This document shows positions 49,809 through 58,095 of a stretch of DNA of 64,000 bases, one piece after another. Every line of letters begins with the position of its first letter. The stretch's first letter is position 1. Under the pieces are notes generated by a model. It was not told the origin of the DNA, searched no databases, and saw nothing but the letters and a program-made list of their open reading frames with translations. Location: contig NZ_CACSJO010000019.1 in the NCBI RefSeq assembly GCF_902706195.1, forward strand, positions 1 to 64,000, read 5' to 3'. Position numbers and translations under genes: made by a program. The DNA comes from Novosphingobium sp. 18050. GTDB taxonomy: Bacteria > Pseudomonadota > Alphaproteobacteria > Sphingomonadales > Sphingomonadaceae.

Positions 49809-51086
49809 ATGAAGACGATCCTCGCCGGTGCCCTGCTGCTGGGCGCCGCCTTTCCCTTCGCATCGGTGGGGGCGGCTGACGTCCCTGCCGCTCCGGTTTC
49901 CGCACCGCTCGCTCCGGCGACGGTGGTGCCGGAGCGGGTGATCCTCAACCTCACCGCCGACCCGGCGACCGAGATGGCCGTGACCTGGCGCTCGGCGCCG
50001 GGGCTGGCCGGACAGGTGCAATATGCCAGGGCCACGAGTAGCCCGGATTTCGTGAAGTCGCCCATGACGCTGGCCGCCGTGACCGATGATGCGACGCTGC
50101 CCGTGCGCGAAGACCCGGCGTTCCGCGCCGCCTACCACTCCGCTGTGCTCAAGGGGCTGGAGCCGGACACCGTCTACGCCTACCGCGTGGGCGACGGCGC
50201 CCATTGGTCCGAATGGCTGCAGTTCCGCACGGCAGCAAAGACGAACGCGCCGTTCCGCTTCATCTACATGGGCGACATGCAGAACCAGATCCTGTCCGAA
50301 GCCTCGCGCACCTTGCGCATGGCGTTCCGGCACGCAGGGGACGCCGCTTTCGTGATCCACGCGGGCGACCTCATAAACCGGCACGACAGCGATGCCGAAT
50401 GGGGCGAATGGTTCGCCTCGGGAGGGTTCCTCTATGGCCAGACGCCGCAGATGCCCACGCCCGGCAACCACGAATACGTCAAGGACGAGAAGGCCCGCGC
50501 CGGTTCGTCCATCAACGGGCAGTGGCGCCGCCAGTTCACCCTTCCGGAAAACGGCCCGGTGGACGTCCCCGCTGCCCGCGAGACCAACTGGTACACCGAT
50601 TATCAGGGCCTGCGCCTGATCTCGATCGATTCGATGCAGGTCGACCGCGATCCCGTCGCCCGCAAGGCGATCGTGAAGTGGCTGGACGGGCTGCTGGCGA
50701 AGAACCCCAGCCGCTGGACGGTGCTGTTCCTGCACTTCCCGCTGTTCTCCAGCGAGCCGGGCCGCGACAATCCGAAGGTCCGCGCGGCGCTGAAACCGCT
50801 GATCGACAAGTACAAGGTCGACCTCGTGCTGCAGGGCCACGACCATGGCTATGCGCGCGGCGCGATCGGGCCGGACGGGCCCACCACGGACGATGCCGGG
50901 TCGACCTACGCCGTCTCGGTGGCAGGGCCGAAGATGTACGATGTCGGCTCTCTGCCCTGGGCGAAGAAGTCCGCCTCGCGCACGCAGGCATACCAGGTGA
51001 TCGACGTGGACCAGCAGAAGCTGGTCTACCGCGCCTTCACCGCGACGGGCGAGGCGCTCGACGAAGTGACCGTGACCAAGCACTGA
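49809..51086 (+). CDS. Secreted purple acid phosphatase-type metallophosphoesterase
   Basis: A 425-residue protein with a signal peptide (MKTILAGALLLGAAFPFASV). A purple acid phosphatase N-terminal (fibronectin-like) domain lies at about 40-135 (RVILNLTADPATEMAVTWRS, AVLKGLEPDTVYAYRVGDG). The catalytic domain carries the metal motifs in order: YMGDMQ (near 153), HAGDLINRH (near 184), PGNHEY (near 219), FLHFPLF (near 308) and QGHDHGY (near 342). It hydrolyses phosphate esters outside the cytoplasm. It starts 10 bp after the STN receptor gene, so they form one operon. Confidence 0.92.
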   Translation: MKTILAGALLLGAAFPFASVGAADVPAAPVSAPLAPATVVPERVILNLTADPATEMAVTWRSAPGLAGQVQYARATSSPDFVKSPMTLAAVTDDATLPVREDPAFRAAYHSAVLKGLEPDTVYAYRVGDGAHWSEWLQFRTAAKTNAPFRFIYMGDMQNQILSEASRTLRMAFRHAGDAAFVIHAGDLINRHDSDAEWGEWFASGGFLYGQTPQMPTPGNHEYVKDEKARAGSSINGQWRRQFTLPENGPVDVPAARETNWYTDYQGLRLISIDSMQVDRDPVARKAIVKWLDGLLAKNPSRWTVLFLHFPLFSSEPGRDNPKVRAALKPLIDKYKVDLVLQGHDHGYARGAIGPDGPTTDDAGSTYAVSVAGPKMYDVGSLPWAKKSASRTQAYQVIDVDQQKLVYRAFTATGEALDEVTVTKH

Positions 51087-51143
51087 GGCTGGCTGCGCAA
51101 TCGTTCGGTTAAGGCTGCGCTCTCATTGCGAGTGGCGCAGTCG

Positions 51144-51184
51144 CGGGCCAATCCGAGGTGGTGCGACCGCCCCGGATTGGCCCG
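51144..51184 (+). terminator. Terminator after the phosphatase gene
   Basis: CGGGCCAATCCG and CGGATTGGCCCG form a 12-bp perfect stem around 17 nt, followed by TTCGTC. The loop is long and the T tract short, so efficiency is uncertain. Confidence 0.55.
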
Positions 51185-51276
51185 TTCGTCGTTCCACTGC
51201 CGGCCGGGGCCGTGGGCGAAGGCAAGTGTTGCTGCGCAGCAACGCCTGGCGACATCAATAATGATGCAATGCGGCA

Positions 51277-51294
51277 TTGTCTTGAAACCGTCAC
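51277..51294 (+). promoter_or_regulatory. Pho-box-like site before the second TonB receptor
   Basis: TTGTCTT-GAAA-CCGTCAC: two 7-bp repeats with 11-bp spacing, each matching CTGTCAT in 5 of 7 bases. A GATTAA element (51303-51308) lies downstream as a possible -10, although the distance is shorter than usual. Confidence 0.45.
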
Positions 51295-51437
51295 GGGGAT
51301 TTGATTAAGCGTGCCATGGCAGCGGGTTACAGGCTGCCAATGAAGACGACCGTTGGCGGACGGTGCTTCCAGAAGTCTGGAGTTCCATTTCGCTCAGTGC
51401 TCTGCGGGGGCGGGCACGCAATCAAGGTCGTATCCCA

Positions 51438-53999
51438 ATGCATAAATACCGTCTTCTCGCCGCCACCGCGGCGAGCGTTGCCGTCGCCTGCGCGCTCGGC
51501 TCCGCCCCGGCGCTTGCCCAGTCGACCGGTTCGCTCGATTTCGAGAATTCCGAGATCGTCGTAACCGGTCAGGTGCAGAACGGCGTCGCCGGCGTGCAAC
51601 TCCCCAACACTCCCAAGGCCAAGCAGGTCCTCACTCAGGAAGTGATCGGCCGTGAGACGCCGGGTCAGTCCGTCGACGACATGATCAACCTTATCCCCGG
51701 CGTCAGCTTTCAGAGCAACGACGGCTACGGGTCTTCCGGCGGTACGCTGATGATCCGCGGCTTCGACGACAGCCGCATCTCGCAGACCTTCGACGGCATC
51801 CCGCTGAACGATACCGGCAACTACGCGATCTACTCGAACCAGATGCTGGACCCCGAGCTGATCCATAACGTCAACGTCAACCTGGGCACGACCGACGTCG
51901 ATTCGCCCACCGCATCGGCTTCGGGCTCGACGGTGAACATCCGCTCGATCGACCCGGATCATGAGTTCGGCGCGCGCATGGTCGGCACACTGGGCGACTA
52001 CAACAAGATGCGCATCTTCGGCATGATCAATACCGGCGACCTGAATTCGTCGGGCACCCGGGCGTGGTTCTCGGGGTCGAAAGATACCTACGACGTCGCC
52101 TATGGCGGCATCGGCAAGATCGACAAGACGCAGTTCAACGCCAAGATCTACCAGCCGCTGGGCAACAATGGCGACTTTATCTCGCTGGCTGGCCACTACA
52201 ACGTCAACCACAACAACTACTTCCCCTCGGTGCGCCTGGTGACCGATGCGGCCGTGGGCAACACCGGCGTCAATTCCAGCAGCTCGGGCCGTTTCCCGCT
52301 CAGCAAGGACGAGCGTGACGATTACAGCCTCAGCCCCTGCGGAGTGTCGGCGGGCGTCAACGGCCATGCCGATGCGGCCGACAGCTGCGGCACCTCGTGG
52401 GAGTGGCGCTACAACCCGTCGCGCACCTGGAATATCCGCATGAACTCGAAGTTCACGCTGAACGACCGCCTGACCCTGACCGTCGATCCCTACCTCCAGT
52501 ACACCAACGCCAACGGCGGCGGCACGGTATCGGCAAAGGAAGGCAGCAGCAGCACCGGGCTGACCGGGTACATCGGCGGCACGCCCTACTTCGGCGGCGT
52601 CGACCTCAACGGGGACGGGGATACGCTCGACACCGTGACGCTTTCGGCGCCGAGCCAGACCGAGACCTGGCGCATGGGTGTGCTGGCCTCGCTGATCTAC
52701 GACATCAGTGACACCCAGCGCTTTCGTGTGTCCTATGCCTGGGATCGCGGCCGTCACCGCCAGACCGGCGAACTGGGCTATCTCGCCGCGAACGGTATGG
52801 CCGCTTCGTACTTCAATAACGATGATCCGCTCAGCGATGTCGACGGCAACGTCCTGCAAAAGCGCGACCGTCTTTCCTATGCGATCCTGCATCAGGTTTC
52901 GGGCGAATATGCTGGCGAATTCGGTAGCCTGCACGTCAACGCCGGGCTGGCGCTCAAGTACTTCAAGCGCAATCTGACGCAGAACTGCCTTACCACCAGC
53001 GCCAGCGGCAGCGTCAGCTGCTTTGGCAGCAATTCGGCCGACGAAGCCGCATATGCAGCCACCCTCACCACTTATGCAGGCCCCGTGAACAAGACGTTCT
53101 CATGGACCCGCGCACTGCCGAACATCGGCGTGACCTATGATTTCACGCCGGCGGTCTCGCTCTTTGCGAACTACTCGAAGGGCATCCAGGTGCCCGGCAC
53201 CGACAACCTCTACAACTCGTTCTACTTCGACGGCGCGAACGCGGCGAAACCGGAAACCACCGACAATTTCGACCTCGGCCTGCGCTACCAGAGCGGCATT
53301 CTCCAGGGTTCGCTCGGCGGTTGGTACACCAACTTCGCCGACCGCCTGTCCTCCGCCTATGACCCGGATTCGCAGACCTCGATCTACACCAACCTCGGCA
53401 AGGTCGAGCGCTACGGCATCGATGCCAGCCTGGCGGTAAAGCCGGACAGCCACTTCTCGGCCTACGTGTTCTATTCGTATCTGTGGTCGAAGATTAAGGA
53501 CGACATCGCCGGCGGTGTCTGCGGCAGCAGCACCAATGCGGTCACCGGCACGCTCAATCCGATCGGCGCTTCCGGCTGCTCGGTTGCAGGCGATACCTAT
53601 TACTACTCGACCAAGGGCAACATGGAAGGTGCGGTCCCGCACTACACCCTGGGCGGCCGTATTACGGGTGAGTTCGGTCCATTGTCGGTGGGCGTCGAAG
53701 CCAAGCGCACCGGCGCGCGCTATTACAACGATTCCAACTCGGCGGTGTACAGCAGCGCAGGCGTGGAACTGTTCGGTGCCAAGGTCCCGGCCTACACCCT
53801 CGTCAATCTCGACGCGCGCCTGAATGCCGAGTTCCTGGGACTGGGCAAGAAGACCTACCTGCAGTTCAACGTCACCAACCTGTTCGACAAGTTCTATGTC
53901 GGCGGGTTCGACGATGCGGGCATCAATCCGACCTCGACGATTTATGCCTATATCGGCGCACCGCGCACGATGTCAGGTTCGATCAACATGCAGTTCTGA
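51438..53999 (+). CDS. TonB-dependent receptor, likely phosphate-regulated
   Basis: An 853-residue outer-membrane receptor. The signal peptide is MHKYRLLAATAASVAVACAL and ends at PALAQ. A TonB box (NSEIVVTGQV) follows, then the plug (VDDMINLIPGVSFQSNDGYG, GGTLMIRGFDDSRI) and a barrel that ends MSGSINMQF. There is no STN domain, so it only transports. The barrel holds cysteine pairs in outer loops (LSPCGVSAG, DSCGTSW, GGVCGSS, SGCSVAGD). It starts behind a Pho-like box next to a phosphatase gene. The ligand is probably an organic phosphate or a compound released with it (inference). Confidence 0.9.
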   Translation: MHKYRLLAATAASVAVACALGSAPALAQSTGSLDFENSEIVVTGQVQNGVAGVQLPNTPKAKQVLTQEVIGRETPGQSVDDMINLIPGVSFQSNDGYGSSGGTLMIRGFDDSRISQTFDGIPLNDTGNYAIYSNQMLDPELIHNVNVNLGTTDVDSPTASASGSTVNIRSIDPDHEFGARMVGTLGDYNKMRIFGMINTGDLNSSGTRAWFSGSKDTYDVAYGGIGKIDKTQFNAKIYQPLGNNGDFISLAGHYNVNHNNYFPSVRLVTDAAVGNTGVNSSSSGRFPLSKDERDDYSLSPCGVSAGVNGHADAADSCGTSWEWRYNPSRTWNIRMNSKFTLNDRLTLTVDPYLQYTNANGGGTVSAKEGSSSTGLTGYIGGTPYFGGVDLNGDGDTLDTVTLSAPSQTETWRMGVLASLIYDISDTQRFRVSYAWDRGRHRQTGELGYLAANGMAASYFNNDDPLSDVDGNVLQKRDRLSYAILHQVSGEYAGEFGSLHVNAGLALKYFKRNLTQNCLTTSASGSVSCFGSNSADEAAYAATLTTYAGPVNKTFSWTRALPNIGVTYDFTPAVSLFANYSKGIQVPGTDNLYNSFYFDGANAAKPETTDNFDLGLRYQSGILQGSLGGWYTNFADRLSSAYDPDSQTSIYTNLGKVERYGIDASLAVKPDSHFSAYVFYSYLWSKIKDDIAGGVCGSSTNAVTGTLNPIGASGCSVAGDTYYYSTKGNMEGAVPHYTLGGRITGEFGPLSVGVEAKRTGARYYNDSNSAVYSSAGVELFGAKVPAYTLVNLDARLNAEFLGLGKKTYLQFNVTNLFDKFYVGGFDDAGINPTSTIYAYIGAPRTMSGSINMQF

Positions 54000-54008
54000 T
54001 CGAAAAAA

Positions 54009-54040
54009 GGGCCTCCCGCGCGGGTATGCGCGGGAGGCCC
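54009..54040. terminator. Terminator after the second TonB receptor
   Basis: A 12-bp stem GGGCCTCCCGCG/CGCGGGAGGCCC with an 8-nt loop. AAAAAA precedes it, giving a T tract for leftward transcripts; on the plus strand no T run follows. Confidence 0.7.
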
Positions 54041-54050
54041 CGGTATCGTC

Positions 54051-54090
54051 ATGAACGGGCGGGCAGGGGCACCCCTGTCCGCCCGTTCAT
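54051..54090. terminator. Second terminator between converging genes
   Basis: A long nearly perfect stem: ATGAACGGGCGG pairs with CCGCCCGTTCAT, and AGGGG with CCCCT, with one mismatch. It sits 5 bp from the end of maeB, so the pair of hairpins insulates the two converging genes. Confidence 0.7.
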
Positions 54091-54094
54091 AGTT

Positions 54095-56374
54095 TCAGTT
54101 TCCGTTATGGGCGTCTTCGTCCACGCCGCTGACCGCGATGCTGGTCAGGTTGAGGATGCCGCGTGCGGTGACGCCCGGCGACAGCACGTGGATCGGCTGC
54201 GCGAGGCCCAGCAGCATCGGCCCGATGGTGGGAGAGCTGGACGAAGCCGAGAGCGCCGTCAGGGTGATGTTGGCAGCGTCCAGGTTAGGCATGACCAGCA
54301 GGTTGGCCGCGCCTTCGAAGCGGCTGTCGGGCACCAGCTTGTCACGCAGCGCCTGGCTGAGCGCGGCATCGGCATGCATCTCGCCGTCCACCAGCAGGTT
54401 CGGCGCCGAAGCGTGGACCATCGCCGCTGCGGCGCGCATCTTGCGGGCGCTGGGGCTGTGCGAGGAGCCGAAGTTGGAGTGCGAGAGCAGGGCTACGCGC
54501 GGCTCAAGTCCGAAGCGGCGCACGGCGGCAGCGGCCAGCACGGTCATCTCCGCCACCTGTTCGGTGGTGGGATCGGGGACCATGTGGGTGTCGGTGATGA
54601 ACAGCGCGCCGGCGTCGAGGATCAGGCCCGACAGCGCATAGACGCGGCCGTGCGGCTGGGTGCGGTCGATGATGCGCAGGACGTGTTCGACCTGGCCCCA
54701 GTATTCCGAATTGCCGCCGACCAGCGCCGCATCGACCCGGCCCGTGCGCAGCAGCATGGCGGCGGTAACGGTCGGGCGGCGATAGGCGTGGCGCAGTATT
54801 TCGGCAGCCGGCACGCCCTTGCGCGCGGCGACGGCGCGGTAGCCCTCGACCAGCTCGTTCATCAGCTCGTGGTCGGTTTCGGGATCGACCACGTCGACGT
54901 CGACGTCGAGCTGGAACTGCAGGCCCAGTTCGGGAAGCTTCTGTTCAAGGATACGGCGGCGGGCGACCAGGGTGGGGCGCACCATGCCTTCGTGCAGGGC
55001 GTCCTGCACCGCGCGCAGCACGCGGTCGTCCTCACCCTCGCCGTAGGCAACGCGCTTGCCTGCGCCGCGCGCGGCCTGGAAAACCGGCAGCATGACCTGC
55101 GCCGAGCGTGTGTTGAGACTGGCCAGCGAGCGCTTGTATTCGGCCAGGTCGACCGTGCGCGTGGCGACGCCGCTGTCCATCGCCGCCTTGGCGACGGCGG
55201 GCGCGATCTCGGCGATCAGGCGCGGGTCGAACGGGGTGGGGATGATGTATTCGGGGCCGAATACCAGGCGGCGGCCGCCATAGGCCTGGGCCACGCTGTC
55301 ATCGGCGGGCACGCGGGCGAGGGCGGCGATCGCCTCGGCAGCGGCCGCCTTCATCGCCTCGTTGATCTGCGTTGCGCCCACGTCCAGCGCGCCGCGGAAG
55401 ATGTAGGGGAAGCACAGGACGTTGTTGACCTGGTTCGGATAGTCCGAACGGCCGGTGGCGACGATCGCGTCGGGGCGAATCTCGCGGGCGATCTCGGGGC
55501 GGATTTCCGGCTCGGGGTTGGCCAGCGCGAAGATCAGCGGATTGGGGGCCAGCAGCGGCAGCCACTCGGGCTTGAGTACGCCGGGCGCGGAGAGGCCCAG
55601 GAACACGCTGGCACCGGGCAGCACTTCCGGCAGCGAGCGGGCGTCGGTGTGGCGGGCATAGCGGGCCATGTTGGGCAGCATGCCTTCGCGGCCGGAATGG
55701 ATGACGCCGTCCTTGTCGGTCAGCGTGATATTCTCGATCGGCAGGCCCATCGTCACCAGCAGGTCGACGCAGGCCAGCGCTGCCGCGCCCGCGCCCGAGG
55801 TGACGAGGCGCGCGTCGGCCAGCGTCTTGCCCTGCAGCACCAGCGCGTTGCGCACGGCGGCGGCCACGGTGATGGCGGTGCCATGCTGGTCGTCATGGAA
55901 CACCGGGATGTTCATGCGCTCTTTCAGCGCGGCCTCGATGGCGAAGCATTCCGGGGCCTTGATGTCTTCGAGGTTGATGCCGCCGAACGTGGGTTCGAGC
56001 AGGGCCACCGCCTCGATGAACTTTTCGGGGTCGGTGGTGTCCACCTCGATGTCGAAGACGTCGATGTCGGCGAACTTCTTGAACAGGACGGCCTTGCCTT
56101 CCATCACCGGCTTGGAGGCCAGCGCGCCGATCGCGCCAAGGCCCAGCACGGCGGTGCCGTTGGTGATGACCGCCACGAGGTTGCCGCGGGCGGTGTAGTC
56201 CAGCGCCTTGGCGGGATCGGCGGCGATCTCCATGCAGGGCGCGGCGACGCCGGGCGAGTAGGCCAGCGCGAGGTCGCGTTGGTTGACCATGCGCTTGGTG
56301 GGCTCGATCGCCAGCTTACCCGGGCGCGGGTGGAGGTGGTAATCAAGTGCCGCGCGGCGAAGGTTCTCGTCCAT
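54095..56374 (-). CDS. maeB: NADP-dependent malic enzyme (MaeB type, with phosphotransacetylase-like domain)
   Basis: A 759-residue protein, the full length of the hybrid type. The malic domain fills residues 1 to about 430 (RDLALAYSPGVAAPCMEIAA, HDDQHGTAITVAAAVRNALV; the NADP site has TSGAGAAALACVDLLV). The C-terminal part is a phosphotransacetylase-like regulatory domain (GEGEDDRVLRAVQDALHEGM, MVPDPTTEQVAEMTVLAAAA). It converts malate to pyruvate, CO2 and NADPH, and acetyl-CoA often controls it. It has its own leader of about 190 bp without recognisable elements. Confidence 0.94.
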   Translation of the reverse strand: MDENLRRAALDYHLHPRPGKLAIEPTKRMVNQRDLALAYSPGVAAPCMEIAADPAKALDYTARGNLVAVITNGTAVLGLGAIGALASKPVMEGKAVLFKKFADIDVFDIEVDTTDPEKFIEAVALLEPTFGGINLEDIKAPECFAIEAALKERMNIPVFHDDQHGTAITVAAAVRNALVLQGKTLADARLVTSGAGAAALACVDLLVTMGLPIENITLTDKDGVIHSGREGMLPNMARYARHTDARSLPEVLPGASVFLGLSAPGVLKPEWLPLLAPNPLIFALANPEPEIRPEIAREIRPDAIVATGRSDYPNQVNNVLCFPYIFRGALDVGATQINEAMKAAAAEAIAALARVPADDSVAQAYGGRRLVFGPEYIIPTPFDPRLIAEIAPAVAKAAMDSGVATRTVDLAEYKRSLASLNTRSAQVMLPVFQAARGAGKRVAYGEGEDDRVLRAVQDALHEGMVRPTLVARRRILEQKLPELGLQFQLDVDVDVVDPETDHELMNELVEGYRAVAARKGVPAAEILRHAYRRPTVTAAMLLRTGRVDAALVGGNSEYWGQVEHVLRIIDRTQPHGRVYALSGLILDAGALFITDTHMVPDPTTEQVAEMTVLAAAAVRRFGLEPRVALLSHSNFGSSHSPSARKMRAAAAMVHASAPNLLVDGEMHADAALSQALRDKLVPDSRFEGAANLLVMPNLDAANITLTALSASSSSPTIGPMLLGLAQPIHVLSPGVTARGILNLTSIAVSGVDEDAHNGN

Positions 56375-56566
56375 TATCCAGTCCTGTCCTCAGTCGTCCG
56401 GGGGCGCATCGCCGTAGCGATTAGCCAGCGCTGTGCCCCCAAACACGGTTACGCCGCCGTTGTCGAGCCGGGAGGGCGCAAAATCGCCCGTCAGACACAT
56501 GGGGGAAGCAATTCCGGGCCTTGTCACCGTCCCAAAGCTGATCCGGGCCGGCATATCTCTTCATCC

Positions 56567-57877
56567 TCAGGCCGCGACGGTCCATTCGGCCAGTTCGTCG
56601 GCCTGTCCGATCAGGGCGAGGCCGTGGGCGATCGAGGTCAATTCGTTGCCGCTGTCGATCCGGTCTGCCCCGAAACGCTGCTCGAACAGGGCGCGCACGG
56701 CCGGGATCAGCGAGGAGCCGCCGGTCAGGAACACGCGGTCGATCTCATCCGCGCGCAGGCCTGCGCTGGCGAGCGCGGTGTCGAGCGTCTCTGCGATCTG
56801 CGCGAGGTCCGGCGCGATCCAGCTTTCGAATTCGGCGCGGCTTACTTCTGACTCGATGGTCAGGTCGTCGCTCTCGAAGCGGAAAGCGGCGTGGCTCTCG
56901 CTCGACAGGGTGCGCTTGAGACGGCCCACCGCTTCGTAAAGCGGATAGCCCAGCTCGTTCTCGACGACGGCGATCATGCGCCCGATGGTGGCGGGATCGG
57001 TGGCGCTGTGCTGCAACCGCGCCAGTTCCGCCAGCGTGCGCCGGTTGCGCATCAGGGCAAGGCGCGACCAGTCGCCGAAATCGGTGAAGTGGCCGTCGGG
57101 AATCTCCAGTACCTTGTCGAACGAGCGATAGGTGCTGCCCTTGCCCAGCATCGGCAAGACGAGGCGGTCCATGATGCGAAAGTCGAAGCGGTCGCCGGCG
57201 ATGCCGATACCCGCCGAGCCCAGCGGCACGCAGCGCCGCGCCGCGCCCGGAGCATCGACGCGCACGATCGAGAAATCGCTGGTGCCGCCGCCGAAATCGG
57301 CCACCAGCAGGGTCGCCGCCTCTTCCAGCTTCGAGGCGTGGCCATAAGCGGCGCCGAGCGGTTCGTAGACGTAATGGACCTCGCGCCCGAGCATCCCGAA
57401 CATCGCATCGTAGCGGGTGCGGGCCAGCGCTTCGTCCGGGCGCGAGCCGACGTAGCGGACCGGACGGCCTACGACGACGCGTTCGGGCAGGGTCTTCAGC
57501 GCCGCGCCGCCGTGCGCAATCAGATGTTCCAGGAATATCCGGCCCAGTTCCTCGAAGCGCAGGCGCTTTTCGAAGATGGTCGCCTGATCGAACAGCGGGT
57601 TGGCCGCTACCGATTTGAACGACTGGAGGAAGCGGCTGCCCTGCGGAAAGTCGAGGAATTCCGAGATCGCCCAGGGCCCGGCCTCATGCGCGATGCCCGA
57701 CATCAGGCCGCCGCGAACGTCGGGGTCCTGCCAGAAGCACAGCGCGGTGCGGAACACCGAGGCGGAGCCGCCGGGGGCGCGGAAGTCGACAAGGCTGGCC
57801 TCGCCGTCCGCTGTCGCCAGGGCGGCTACCGAGTTGGTGGTGCCGAAGTCGATACCAATGGCCTGCACGGCGGACAT
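56567..57877 (-). CDS. yegD: Hsp70-family protein YegD
   Basis: A 436-residue actin-fold ATPase. The phosphate-1 motif is IGIDFGTTNSVAALATADG, the phosphate-2 motif LLVADFGGGTSDFSIVRV, and the adenosine motif VFLTGGSSLIPAVRALFEQR. It lacks the substrate-binding domain of DnaK, as is typical for YegD. Its chaperone client is unknown. It is divergent from the ZnuD-like receptor, with a 218-bp promoter region in between, so the metal regulator site may also affect it. Confidence 0.88.
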   Translation of the reverse strand: MSAVQAIGIDFGTTNSVAALATADGEASLVDFRAPGGSASVFRTALCFWQDPDVRGGLMSGIAHEAGPWAISEFLDFPQGSRFLQSFKSVAANPLFDQATIFEKRLRFEELGRIFLEHLIAHGGAALKTLPERVVVGRPVRYVGSRPDEALARTRYDAMFGMLGREVHYVYEPLGAAYGHASKLEEAATLLVADFGGGTSDFSIVRVDAPGAARRCVPLGSAGIGIAGDRFDFRIMDRLVLPMLGKGSTYRSFDKVLEIPDGHFTDFGDWSRLALMRNRRTLAELARLQHSATDPATIGRMIAVVENELGYPLYEAVGRLKRTLSSESHAAFRFESDDLTIESEVSRAEFESWIAPDLAQIAETLDTALASAGLRADEIDRVFLTGGSSLIPAVRALFEQRFGADRIDSGNELTSIAHGLALIGQADELAEWTVAA

Positions 57878-57975
57878 GGCGTGAAATTCCTTCTGAGCGC
57901 AAGCGGCCGGAGCCTATGACAGTGCATGGCAAATCGCGCAACCGTAACGGCTGTTCTCGCAGATGCAGCACGAAT

Positions 57976-58011
57976 TTGGCAACAATGTGGAAACGATGTT
58001 GTAACGTATCA
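57976..58011 (+). promoter_or_regulatory. znuD promoter with Zur-like operator
   Basis: TTGGCA (57976-57981), 17 bp, TTGTAA (57999-58004). TTGTA-ACG-TATCA (57999-58011) overlaps the -10 and start-site region. It matches, with two changes in one half, the perfect TGATA-ACG-TATCA in the merC promoter. The repressor is likely Zur, inferred from the genes it would control. Confidence 0.6.
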
Positions 58012-58095
58012 TTGGAGAGTGTAGCAGCTGGGGTGCGCAAGTCCTCCCCCTTGCGTCAACAACGATATTGTATTCTCTTGCGTTCGAGGTTCCCC

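Larger units (their letters stand above)
51087..51437. other. Intergenic region with terminator and Pho box
   Basis: 351 bp between the phosphatase and the second receptor. It contains the hairpin at 51144-51184 and the Pho-like repeat at 51277-51294. No gene is recognisable. Confidence 0.5.

Noticed and set aside
54026..56851. A 941-codon plus-strand frame opposite maeB
   Set aside because: Shadow of the strongly conserved maeB gene on the other strand; GC-rich codon bias opens the antisense frame and its composition is Arg/Gly/Gln-biased.
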